The position numbers and the translations under genes are program-made. This document shows, one piece after another, positions 49,258 to 59,539 of a DNA stretch of 64,000 nt. Position 1 is the first letter of the stretch; every line of letters starts with the position of its first letter. Source of the stretch: Panorpa germanica (taxonomy: Eukaryota > Arthropoda > Insecta > Mecoptera > Panorpidae); assembly GCA_963678705.1 (NCBI GenBank), contig OY783209.1, forward strand, positions 18,709,311 to 18,773,310, given 5' to 3'. The notes under the pieces were generated by a model. That model worked only from the letters and a program-made list of their open reading frames with translations, was not told the DNA's origin and did no database searches.

Positions 49258-52200
49258 GAATGATTACTTAAACAAAAAAGCTAGTATATATATATAGAAA
49301 TCTGTGTATTGAAATAATCAACCAACTTACAAATAATATTAATATCTTACCTAAATAATTATTAATTAAAATAACAAGAAACAAGTGTGCCTTAGAATTA
49401 GAATTTGAAAAATAAAATACAGTTTTTAAATATATATTTCATTCTATTACTAATGTCAACAAATAATTACAAGTACAACGTTTCTAAAGTTACGACTGAA
49501 AAATTAATAAAGTAAATTAATCTACCATAATATATCCTTAAAATATATAACTTGTACATATATTTAAGACGTATTCTATTTGTTTTCTATAATGCTACTT
49601 TGTATTCCTCATTATATCTATTACAATATACGAGTATGTAGTTCAACTTACACACTGTTTATATTATCGATAGTTATATAATTAATAGCATTAAATTACA
49701 TATTTATATTAAGGGATAGTACGTTTTCTTTAGTTGCCATGTGAGTAATAATACTACTCTGACCATGTTTTTTTTTTGTTTTAAATTGTTTATTATACCC
49801 CTAAAGTTAATAAGTCGTGCTCATAATATAATATTTTAAATTCAAATTAATAATTTTGATTAAATTATTAAACAAAAAAAAATTAGAACTTTATAAGTGA
49901 AGTGGCTATCATCGGTGCATGTGTGCAATCTCAAATTCTTAAATTCAATTAAAAACAAAACTTTTCGAAAAATATTTTAAATAATCTGTAAAATATAAAG
50001 TAAATAATTTAATCTCATGACTTAAAACTAAAGTAATTGAGCGTAGCTCGCGCCACGCTAAGAACCTACAAGCAGAACATTGATTTTGGATATAGCTTTC
50101 CAAAATTGTAAACGTTGTTTTAGTAAGTCTTTAACAATGCAAAAGAATCCTCAAACAATCAATTCCATTGCATATATAAAATCTTTTAACTCTTATTTGC
50201 GTTTAACTCGTTTCTTAAATCTATTAATTAAATCTTCTTTAACACGTTAGTAATTAAAATAATTTTAAATAACATTAAGTAATAACTACATATCTAGCTC
50301 TATCACATGTACTGATATCTAGCTCTATCACATGTTTTACTGAAGTTTAAAAGCCTCGTCACAAAAATTACGTTTACAGTTGGGATTGTTTTTAATCCAA
50401 TTTGTTACGAAGCACTTTAAATAAATACACCTATGTAGGTAAATGTTTTCTGGTGCTTTTGAAGATTCAAGTAATCTAAATTTTAGAATACAAATAAATT
50501 TTTTTAATGTTATGCAAAAACAGATACACAATAAATTTAAATAAGTTGAAAATTATTATTATATTATTCTGAATATAAGTACAAATCAAGAGGACATTTA
50601 GAAGACACACATAGATAAATAAGAAAATAGTCTAATGGAATAATCTATGACTATTACTACATCTAATACAAAAAAATGCTGTTCATGTTAAGCTTACTGC
50701 CTAATGTACAATAAAACATTAGTTCACATTTTATTTTTCTTCGCAAATCCTAAACGTGCCGCGATTATATGGTAAATTATGTATGTTGTAAAATAAAACA
50801 AAAAATATATTTATAAAATATATATTTTATAAATATATTTAAAATAATATAATAAATATATATTACTAAATATATATTACTAAAATATATATTTAGTTAG
50901 AAATAAGAAAATATTTTACTTAAAAATGTTATGATTAAAGGATGTTTAATTATAAATAAATGTATTTTTTTGTATAATTTTTGTTATGAGTTTAGTTATA
51001 GAGTTAATTTATTTTAAAATATTGTTAATATAGAGAAATTATATTTATTTATATTATTTTTAATTTTAATTCTTAATTTCTAATATCATACCGGCAATAC
51101 ACAAAACATTGTTTCAGTTTTACTTTCCTTTAAGTGATGTGTGTGCCGCTATAGACTGTCAATACGAGATCCGTGGAATAGGTTTTGGTGATGGCAATGA
51201 AGGAAGAGGCGATTGTAAGTTTCAGGGTATCAATTAGTACTGTGGATCTGTGAAATGTAGAACATATTTGCTTGAATTCGTGGATTTTTAATTTTTATGG
51301 AATATTGATTATGGTTTGTTGTAAAATATCTTAGGCTAGAGGATAATTTAGGTTTGATGATATGTATAAGATTTTCTGAAATTATAATGATAGTACTTAT
51401 TGAATGTAAGATTTAGGTGAATGTGGCGGTATTGTACGGATAGATAAGTTGAGGAAAAGTGAATCTCTGTTGTCTCTCGGGGATTTTCGTTTTAATCTGT
51501 TTTAGATTCTAGGTGACCTGCCTTACTGGATTTAAAACTGATACCTTCTAGGAAGCTGATGCGAAGGATAGTCACCTCAAATCTATTTTAAGACCCATAG
51601 ACGTTAAGGTGGATATGAAGGGTAACTATCATGAATAGGATGGATGGATAGAATAATATTATGTCATCCGGACGATTTTTTTGTGATTAGAGTACAATCC
51701 ACGATACAACCTTAGGTATTATTAATTTTATGCACTTTTTCTGGAGATCGTACACTACCGTGTTTCTAGTTGGTGCATCCAGTTTAAGTCGAACCTGGTG
51801 CTCTGCTTTCTCTGATAGCTGGATTGATTTTACTAATTAATTTGTCTTTAAATGTTTGGTATTTTCATGAAAAAGTTTCGATGTGAATCTATAGCAAATT
51901 GTCTTACATGGATTTTCTTTTGGTGAATCATTACGCTGCGAATTCAATTTTAATTGATCTGTTAATTAATTATTTTTTTGATTGATCCGCAGTAGTTAAT
52001 TATTTAGTATTACTTAGATTTTAGCCTATTATTTTTTTCAAAGATATTCATTATCTTAGAATGAAATGTATATACCAGACAGGAATTATTTCCTATAATT
52101 ATTTTAAATTAATAATGAAGCTAAATTTGCTATCAATTTTATTCTATCCTAGATGTATTTAATGTTTGTTCAAATTTGGTTTAAGCATAGTTCGCAGATT

Positions 52201-53640
52201 GTAAATGCAGCATGATTACTAATCATGAATGGATATTTTATGTGAATTGATATTTATATTTATTATTTTAATTGTAATATTTATGTGAATTTAGCAACAC
52301 TTGGTATCTTAAACCATTGTAATAATTATATGATTCATTTATTAATTAACGTTACAGATTAATTAAATAGATTCTGTGTTTGTTTTTATTTATAATTTAA
52401 ATTATTAATGTTTAAAACAAATCTTGTTTTAATACTAAGTATTACAGTATTAATCTACAAAACAATAGAAAAACACTGCATTATAAATTTATTTATAATA
52501 TATGTAGGAACGAATAAGATGAAATTCAACAGCTTCTTTTAATCATGATTCGTCGCCGAACTGTCGTATTTAAACTATCTTAAGTACGTTATTCGGTCTG
52601 TGACCGTCTTTAGGCAAAGACATCTAAGACTAGCTAGCTTTAGTAAATGCTCTGCGATACAAGTCAAGTGATAAATTCATGGTTTCAACCAATAAAATTG
52701 TAATTATACGAAATGTAAACGAAACTGTATTTAATACTTGGAACGGAATTTGGAAAGAATCAGCCATTTAAATTCATTATGTTGTTATGTGCAGTAGGTT
52801 CGTCCGCACATATATCAGGGTAAAACTTAGTTAATCTTTTTAATTGTTCGGATAAAAGGAAGGCCTACCGTTATCGGAATGAATAGTTATATTTTCTTAT
52901 GATCTGTAAGATAATCTATATTATATATCTGTTATGTAGTATATTTTTAACATTCATTTTTTATCAGTCATTCTGGATTTAGTTTTGAATTTTTTGCTAT
53001 TCACATGGAAGTTATTCTTTATTTTTGAACAATATTAGTTTTGTAGTAATCTAACCTTCCTCTTGATAATTATAGCAGGTGTATTGTAACAAATTTTTTA
53101 CTTATAGATTTTTGTCAAATAGCTAGTTAATGCAAGTTGAGACGATTTCATTAAGAATTGATTGCGATTGGATTACTGAATATGTATGTATTTTGTGCCG
53201 TTTTTATTTTAATAAATGACCTAAAGTTTATTAAGTTTTGTTTCCAGATGATAATAAGCCTCTTGAATAAAGAGGTCTCGTTACGGCTTGGTAGTTACAA
53301 TTTGTAAGGCAGGAATGTTATTTAATTTTTTTTGTTTACATTTAGATTACATTTCACAAACGGTATTCTATGTGCCATGGCCATCTTAACAGAGTCCGAA
53401 GGTCTTGTGAAAAAAACTCTTACAATAATGTTCATTGTTAAAATATTCCACTGTTAGCTTGTGCCACAGCGAGTCAAAGGTTAAAACAATTATAATGTCT
53501 AAAACATTAAACCATTAATTAAATTACGTAAAAGAATGTGTTTAACAAAATTGACTAAATGCATTCTCAAAGTAATAAAATGAACCAGTTAAATATATTT
53601 AGAACTAATGCTAAATTCAGTATATAATTAATAAACTTTA
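49258..53640. other. Unrecognised AT-rich DNA
   Basis: About 4.4 kb without a recognisable gene. It has a 21-bp direct repeat ATATCTAGCTCTATCACATG(T) at 50291 and 50316, and a strongly AT-only region around 50800-50900. 51080-51840 is visibly less AT-rich and has short coding-like stretches on both strands (see findings). No element termini were seen. Confidence 0.6.
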
Positions 53641-53825
53641 AGATAGTTTTTTCTGTATTCGTAAAGTAAATACGGTAAACAGAAGGACTGTGACTCGAAG
53701 TGTAACCAATTTCCCGTTGTTGTAGCAACCAAACTGCTAATGACAGCCCGCACCAGTCTGTTATACAGTTTCCAAGCCTACAGAAGCCTATTATTTTACC
53801 TCTTAGTTAAAAAAAAGTTATCAAA

Positions 53826-54270
53826 ATGGAATTCAAACGCAGCCGTGTTATTGCTTTGTATTTAGTTCGAAAATCGCAACCAACCATTTTTATATATCAG
53901 TTTATTATACGTTACAATGATACTAGTAGTATCAAAAAACGCCATGGAGGTGGATATCCAAAAACAGCAACATCGCCAGAAATGGTTCGAACGGTGAAAG
54001 ACAGAATTCAACGTAATTCACGACAAGGCGCAAAAAATGTCAATATGTCTGCTCGTAGCATAAGACACTTATTAAAAAATGAACTACTACTGAAACCCTC
54101 AAAAATACAAAAAGTGTTAAAACAAAACCGTACAAAATACAAAGGTGTTAAAACACTTGCCCGTTGGCGACGAGCTTGAAAATTTGATATTTTCTGATAA
54201 ATAAATTTTCACGTTTTAGAAATATGTAATCAAAACGATCGTGTATGATGCAAATCAAATGGCATATAAT
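53826..54270 (+). pseudogene. Tc1/mariner-superfamily transposase, N-terminal fragment
   Basis: ATG at 53826. 117 codons start MEFKRSRVIALYLVRKSQPT and include KTATSPEMVRTVKDRIQRN and LLKNELLLKPSKIQKVL, a helix-turn-helix DNA-binding domain of the IS630-Tc1-mariner type. The frame ends at 54179. Shifted by one base, ENLIFSDK at ~54180-54205 is the first catalytic Asp motif. An internal piece near residues 28-40 is also damaged. The rest was lost, or cut off by the mariner inserted at 54287. Confidence 0.85.
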
Positions 54271-54286
54271 TAAATAATTGCATATA

Positions 54287-54855
54287 CGAGGCATGTTTTT
54301 CAAGTAAGTACCGTTTTGCGTTTCCGCCTTTGCAGCGCTACGGTCGGCGTTCCGCGCAGGTTACCTACATCTCTTGTCAGTTCATCACAGTCTGATTCTT
54401 CATTGTATACGTTGTTTACTGAGTGTTTAAGATGCCTCCGACAATCGTGAGTCCCGCTGATTGTGAAGTACGGGCTGTTATACGATTTCTTAGTGCTAAA
54501 GGCGTAAAACAGATCGATATTCACCGTCAGATCTGTGAAGTTTACGGACAAAGCATTAAGAGTGATGGAATGGTTGTTCCTGCACTTGAAGAAACACCTG
54601 GGTGGTCAGCGTCTTTAAGACGATAACGAAGTCAAAACAGTTGTGATACAGTGGTTAACAAGTCAGGCGGCAAACGTTTATGAGGAGGGTATTCAAAAAC
54701 TGGTGCCACGTTATGACAAGTGCCTCAATATTCACGAAAATTATGTAGAAAAGTAGATTAAGGTACAGGCTTTCATGTAAAAATAAAATTATTGCGATAT
54801 CTCTGCACGTCTTTTTTTAAATCCAAAACGGTACTTACTTTAAAAACACGCTTCG
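54287..54855 (+). mobile_element. Internally deleted mariner with inverted repeats (569 bp)
   Basis: Terminal inverted repeats of about 32 bp: CGAGGCATGTTTTTCAAGTA at the left against CGAAGCGTGTTTTTAAAGTA read from the right end, both continuing into AGTACCGTTTTG. TA duplications at 54285-54286 and 54856-54857. Inside, a start frame (54432-54626; MPPTIVSPADCEVRAVIRFL) encodes the N-terminal domain, and a C-terminal stub (QKLVPRYDKCLNIHENYVEK, ~54690-54755) follows. The whole catalytic core is deleted. Confidence 0.9.
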
Positions 54856-54901
54856 TATATATATATATATATAAATATATATATATATATTTATATATAT
54901 A
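54856..54901. repeat. (AT)n microsatellite between mariner and Gypsy element
   Basis: AT repeat that starts with the mariner's TA duplication and ends at the Gypsy LTR. It continues on the far side of that element at 58479. Confidence 0.93.
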
Positions 54902-55555
54902 TGTGGAAAGAACAAATAAACCAAGCAAACAGAGAACTCATAACTATGACACCCGTTCTAAGAAAGTCATAAAGAATGTGATTAATTAAGATTGTTTACA
55001 TGTGAGCGTTCGGTTGCCAGATGTTGCGCCAGATGCTACGCATATGGCTTATGGCGTGGAACGTCATAGAAATAGTCGGAAGGCCACTTATACGCGTATG
55101 TGTTTGTTATTGTTTTGTTTTTGTTTATATAATAACTTTTGTTATTGTTACATGTGAGCACTCGGAAGCCAGATGCTACGCTAAGTAATAAAAACTAATG
55201 TAGAACTGAGTATATATTAACTAGAACTTAAGGTTGTGCATGCATTCATCGTTCTGTATTTGTAAAGTAAACATCAACGTTTATATTGTAACCTTATTGT
55301 ATTATCATTATTATTATCATCGTTATTATTTTATTCAATAAATGTATTAAACCAATTATGTGATTCTTTATCATCCTGACAAACTAACTAAGATATTACA
55401 TAGTTGAATATTAATTGAATTGACATTGCCCTAAATTAAACAAGAGTACCTTGATTCCACACCAGATTAGCGGATTGGTTATTGTTTTCCACATAAGAAG
55501 TTGGATAGTTCTCGTTTTCCACATTAGGATTGGCATGGTACTCTGGGTTTCCACA
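54902..55555 (+). repeat. Gypsy 5' LTR (654 bp)
   Basis: Ends given above. A polyadenylation signal AATAAA lies near 55330. Directly downstream, TCAGAAGTGCGG is the candidate primer site; compare TCAGAAGTGGG at 61802. Confidence 0.9.
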
Positions 55556-55560
55556 TCAGA

Positions 55561-55680
55561 AGTGCGGATTAGTAGCTTATAGCGAATTGAACTAAGTGCG
55601 CGAAGTGAATAATACAAAGAAGTGCGGATTAGTAACTCATAGCGACTTGAACTAAGTGCGCAAAGTGAATAATACAAAGA
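55561..55680 (+). repeat. 60-bp tandem duplication in the Gypsy leader
   Basis: Two copies, each starting AGTGCGGATTAGTA, at 55561-55620 and 55621-55680, with four differences by eye. They lie between the primer site and the gag ATG. Confidence 0.92.
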
Positions 55681-55829
55681 AGAATAATACAAGATAGTTT
55701 TCTACAAACAGTGCTTTCAAGTGATAGTTCATTAGCGGAATAGTCGAGAATTTATAAGACGGACTTTATAATAGGACTAGCAAGTGAATTGTATCAGAAA
55801 AGTGTGTAAACTGTTTTACGAGGAGAAAA

Positions 55830-57881
55830 TTGAAAATGGCATATAACGTAAACATGAACGATACTACTGTGGAAGATAGTTTGTTAGCTGGACGCTCAGG
55901 TAACTCAACATCTAATGAAGATAGTTGGTTGGGAGTACAAGCAGAGCTGACGAGGCTTAAAACAAAACTATTGCAGTTGAGTATCGGGAATAGTACAATA
56001 CAGAAACAGAGAATGAATCATCATGGGTTTATGCCGACACAGAACCTGGAATGCATACCTGTGTTTAACCCAGCAACCACGGTATTGACGGCTACAGCTT
56101 GGGTGCGAAAATTGGAGGATATAGCAGACATTTATGGCTGGAGTGATAAAGTGAAGCTTCATCAAAGTGTCAACAAGCTGCAGTGTGCCGCGAGAAACTG
56201 GTTTGATGCTAGTTTGAACGTAGTCAAGGATTGGACGACGTTCAAATACGAATTAATCAGGAATTTTCCAGTGGAGTACGATGAATCTGACGTACACATG
56301 GAACTAATGAAGAGACGACGAGAAAAAAACGAAGCAATAGAAGATTATGTATACTCGGTGAAAGCGATCGCCAGTAAGAGTAATAATATCAGTGAAAAGG
56401 CCGTGATAAAATACATAATAGCCGGACTAAACAACAAAGACTTGATAAGTGTGTTATCAATGTGTGACTTTAAAACAGTGCCTGATTTGTTGTTAAAAGT
56501 AAAACGGTATGATTCGACACTATTGCAAGTGCAAGAAAGGAATAATTTTAGTGTACGTAAAGACAGACCAAAAGAATCAAACGCGATAAAATGTTTTAAT
56601 TGTAATGAACTCGGACATAAAGCAAACATGTGCCGAAAAAGTAACCAAGACAGTGAGAATAAAAGAGTCGAACCAAGTGAGAAAAACATTAAAAGTGAAA
56701 GTAAAATAAAGTGTTTTAAATGTCAAAAAGAGGGACATATTTCGAGAAATTGTACCGCGAATAATACGAGTGATGCTTTGTTAGTGAACACAAATAAAAC
56801 ATGTGATATGACAAAAGACATGACCATAGACAGTATCAGTTTTAAATGTCTGATTGATACCGGAAGTGATCAGAATTTGATTAGAGCTGACGATTATATT
56901 AAATTAAGTAATAAAGCGGTAGTGCATGAAAACAATATTGTATTGACTGGAATCGGAGGATTTCAAATCAAAGTTTTGGGTGAATTTAGTGCTCAAGTGA
57001 AAGTAGACAATGAACAGTACTGTACTAACTTTTTAATAGTTCCATCAAGTACAACTAGACATAGTGTTGTAATCGGTAAACCTCTGCTAGACCAAGTAGA
57101 AACCACAATAAGTGTAGACGGTATTACCATGCGAAAAAAGTACGAGGATAGTGAACAGAATAAAATATTATGTGTAGTCGACGACGAAATCGTCATGGGT
57201 AATAATATTAGTCCAGATGTCAGGGCTAAAATTAAGGAACTTGTTGAAACCTATGAACCAAAAGTAACAAGGGTTACTGAAGTAGAAGCGAAAATATACA
57301 TGACCGAAGAGGTTCCTGTTTATCAAAATCCGCGACGTATGGCTTACTGCGAACAAGAAGAAGTTACTCGAGAAATGCGAGAGGATGACTTGCAAGAGTT
57401 ACGTGTTAACGCCAAGAAACAAATATTAAAAACACAGGAAGAGAATCGCAAGAATTTCAATAGAAATAGGAAACCAGCTAGGACATACAAAGTCGGGGAC
57501 ATTGTAGCTGTAAAAAGAACTCAGTTTGGTACTGGATTGAAATTGCATAATAAATATTTAGGACCGTATCAAATTACAGGAGTTGACCCAAATGAACGGT
57601 ATAGGGTAAGACGTATCGGTGAAGGGGAAGGTTCTTTTAATACACACTCAAGTGCTGACCACATGAAGCCATGGGGTGTGTTCTCAGACGACAGCGATTC
57701 TGAAACTGTAGATGTTTTGTCAGGTGCCGAACCGCAACCAGATGACCGCAGTGACGTATCGTCTTTGGGGGCCAAAGATAAGTTGGACGGCCGTGTGGAA
57801 AGAACAAATAAACCAAGCAAACAGAGAACTCATAACTATGACACCCGTTCTAAGAAAGTCATAAAGAATGTGATTAATTAA
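55830..57881 (+). CDS. gag-pol: Gag-protease-integrase-tail fusion protein, intact 683-codon frame
   Basis: The frame has no breaks. Residues ~1-240 are Gag (RMNHHGF, then a capsid-like part with WVRKLEDIADIYGW). Two zinc knuckles lie at 255-268 (CFNCNELGHKANMC) and 295-308 (CFKCQKEGHISRNC). The protease has its active-site CLIDTGSDQNLI (catalytic Asp ~343) and VVIGKPLL near 430. The pre-RT segment ends at about 511 (MAYCEQEEV). There the sequence passes in frame to TREMREDDLQELR and the integrase C-terminus (VGDIVAVKR, LGPYQITGV). RT, RNase H and the integrase core are absent. An acidic tail follows, and the last ~28 residues lie inside the 3' LTR. It could make a packaging protein with an active protease; it cannot reverse-transcribe itself. 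Confidence 0.92.
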   Translation: MKMAYNVNMNDTTVEDSLLAGRSGNSTSNEDSWLGVQAELTRLKTKLLQLSIGNSTIQKQRMNHHGFMPTQNLECIPVFNPATTVLTATAWVRKLEDIADIYGWSDKVKLHQSVNKLQCAARNWFDASLNVVKDWTTFKYELIRNFPVEYDESDVHMELMKRRREKNEAIEDYVYSVKAIASKSNNISEKAVIKYIIAGLNNKDLISVLSMCDFKTVPDLLLKVKRYDSTLLQVQERNNFSVRKDRPKESNAIKCFNCNELGHKANMCRKSNQDSENKRVEPSEKNIKSESKIKCFKCQKEGHISRNCTANNTSDALLVNTNKTCDMTKDMTIDSISFKCLIDTGSDQNLIRADDYIKLSNKAVVHENNIVLTGIGGFQIKVLGEFSAQVKVDNEQYCTNFLIVPSSTTRHSVVIGKPLLDQVETTISVDGITMRKKYEDSEQNKILCVVDDEIVMGNNISPDVRAKIKELVETYEPKVTRVTEVEAKIYMTEEVPVYQNPRRMAYCEQEEVTREMREDDLQELRVNAKKQILKTQEENRKNFNRNRKPARTYKVGDIVAVKRTQFGTGLKLHNKYLGPYQITGVDPNERYRVRRIGEGEGSFNTHSSADHMKPWGVFSDDSDSETVDVLSGAEPQPDDRSDVSSLGAKDKLDGRVERTNKPSKQRTHNYDTRSKKVIKNVIN

Positions 57882-58474
57882 GATTGTTTACATGTGAGCG
57901 TTCGGTTGCCAGATGTTGCGCCAGATGCTACGCATATGGCTTATGGCGTGGAACGTCATAGAAATAGTCGGAAGGCCACTTAAACGCGTATGTGTTTGTT
58001 ATTGTTTTGTTTTTGTTTATATAATAACTTCTGTTATTGTTACATGTGAGCACTCGGAAGCCAGATGCTACGCATATGGCGTGGAACGTATAGGCATATT
58101 CTGGGAAGTAATAAAAACTAATGTAGAACTGAGTATATATTAACTAGAACTTAAGGTTGTGCATGCATTCATCGTTCTGTATTTGTAAAGTAAACATCAA
58201 CGTTTATATTGTAACCTTATTGTATTATCATTATTATTATCATCGTTATTATTTTATTCAATAAATGTATTAAACCAATTATGTGATTCTTTATCATCCT
58301 GACAAACTAACTAAGATATTACATAGTTGAATATTAATTGAATTGACATTGCCCTAAATTAAACAAGAGTACCTTGATTTCACACCAGATTAGCGGATTG
58401 GTTATTGTTTTCCACATAAGAAGTTGGATAGTTCTCGTTTTCCACATTAGGATTGGCATGGTACTCTGGGTTTC

Positions 58475-58478
<4 letters not shown>
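57794..58478 (+). repeat. Gypsy 3' LTR (685 bp)
   Basis: Carries the end of the coding frame (stop at 57879-57881) and the extra 32 bp near 58070-58105. AT repeat follows at 58479. Confidence 0.9.

Positions 58479-58539
<61 letters not shown>
58479..58539. repeat. (TA)n microsatellite
   Basis: About 60 bp of alternating TA, the far half of the target microsatellite. Confidence 0.95.
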
Positions 58540-58543
<4 letters not shown>

Positions 58544-59064
58544 ACGAATTTGCGGGCGTCTAAGCATATAACAATTATAATTAGAAATATTATCCGAACT
58601 TAGCAGAAAAGGTTGCACAGTGCACACCCTTGTATAAATTTTTAGGTATTAGGTATTAGATAAACAAAGGTTGTTTACTTGACGCGTCCCACGCGTCTAT
58701 CAAGATCTAGTTATACTGCGAAACTACAAATGGAACGTTATAGAAATATTCAGAAGGTCAAGCATAACTACGCATACAAATTATTTTTGAAAGTTAGGGA
58801 TGTGAGAGAAGAGGTAGGCTACGCAACCGTTGATATAAAAGGAACCAGAGTACAGCGTCGCAAGTCAGTCCGCATACATCAGTCAGTTTGCAACAATCAG
58901 TCACTCAGCAATGAATAGTCAAGAAGTGAAATGAAATAATAAACAGTATTTGTAAATAGTTGAACTTAGTTAAAATTGTTTTGTGTTAATAAATAACGTC
59001 TGTTAAAAGTGTTAATCCTTCTTATTATTTTAGTTGTGGATATTCTCTATTTTATAAGTTACAA
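58540..59064 (+). repeat. Candidate solo LTR / promoter-bearing region
   Basis: Begins near TATTACGAATTTGCGGGCGT and may end at ATAAGTTACA. It carries a TATA box (GATATAAAAGG, ~58832), clustered TCAGTC initiator-like motifs 40-75 bp further on, and several AATAAA signals (~58937, ~58989). This is the order expected in an LTR. No partner LTR or internal region is in the window. A 79-codon open stretch inside (58679-58918) has no recognisable domain. Ends are uncertain. Confidence 0.4.
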
Positions 59065-59539
59065 CGCGACTAAATAGTGTAAATAATTATTCAGCTCGGT
59101 AATTAGAAAGAACCCAGAAGTCGCAGGCATGATACAGCACATATATAGAAAGTTCGAGAATCCTACTCTCCCTTCCCTTAATCCTCGCTTGCACATACAA
59201 ATTTGTACCTTTAAAAATTTTAGGGAAAAAAATTATATTGATTGAATTTTGTGTAAAAGCTACTAGCATTCTGGGAGTTTTAATGGTTGTGATGGATAGC
59301 AGTGCTATTTAGGTTGCCGATACAAAAAAAAAATTTGAAATATTTGAAAAATTGTGGTACCATGGTAGTTAAAAAAATCTTAAGGTGTTTCAATTTTCGA
59401 AAAATAAAATATTTTTTTTCTAATTCCTAAACAAAATGAGATAAATTTTTTTTTCTCTTTTTCTTGTGTAGTCATGAGCAGGACCACCTTCTGGTGCCGG
59501 CTTATCGTTAAATTTTGGGACACCCTGTATCCATATATA
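59065..59539. other. Unrecognised DNA with a dispersed repeat and a terminal-like motif
   Basis: Contains the second copy of the 47-bp repeat (59277-59325, followed by poly-A). TTTTGGGACACCCTGTAT (59513-59530) resembles a terminus seen on many insect MITEs and SINEs, but no partner end was found. Confidence 0.5.
59277..59325. repeat. 47-bp dispersed repeat (copy 2)
   Basis: Matches 47253-47299 through GTGCTATTTAGGTTGCCGAT, then runs into poly-A. Confidence 0.6.

Larger units (their letters stand above)
54902..58478 (+). mobile_element. Gypsy-type LTR element lacking RT, RNase H and most of integrase
   Basis: LTRs at 54902-55555 (654 bp) and 57794-58478 (685 bp) share the ends TGTGGAAAGAAC and GGTTTCCACA. 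The length gap is a 32-bp segment present only in the 3' LTR (replaced by one base in the 5' LTR); other differences are about three bases. Insertion is inside an AT repeat (TATA on both sides). The interior is only 2.2 kb and holds one intact frame. No clear polypurine tract precedes the 3' LTR (GGGGG at ~57765 is the nearest). Confidence 0.92.

Noticed and set aside
54300..54551. Minus-strand 83-codon frame
   Set aside because: It is the shadow of the mariner 5' end and transposase start.
58334..58627. Minus-strand frame containing an (YI)n run
   Set aside because: Translation of the TA microsatellite and LTR end.
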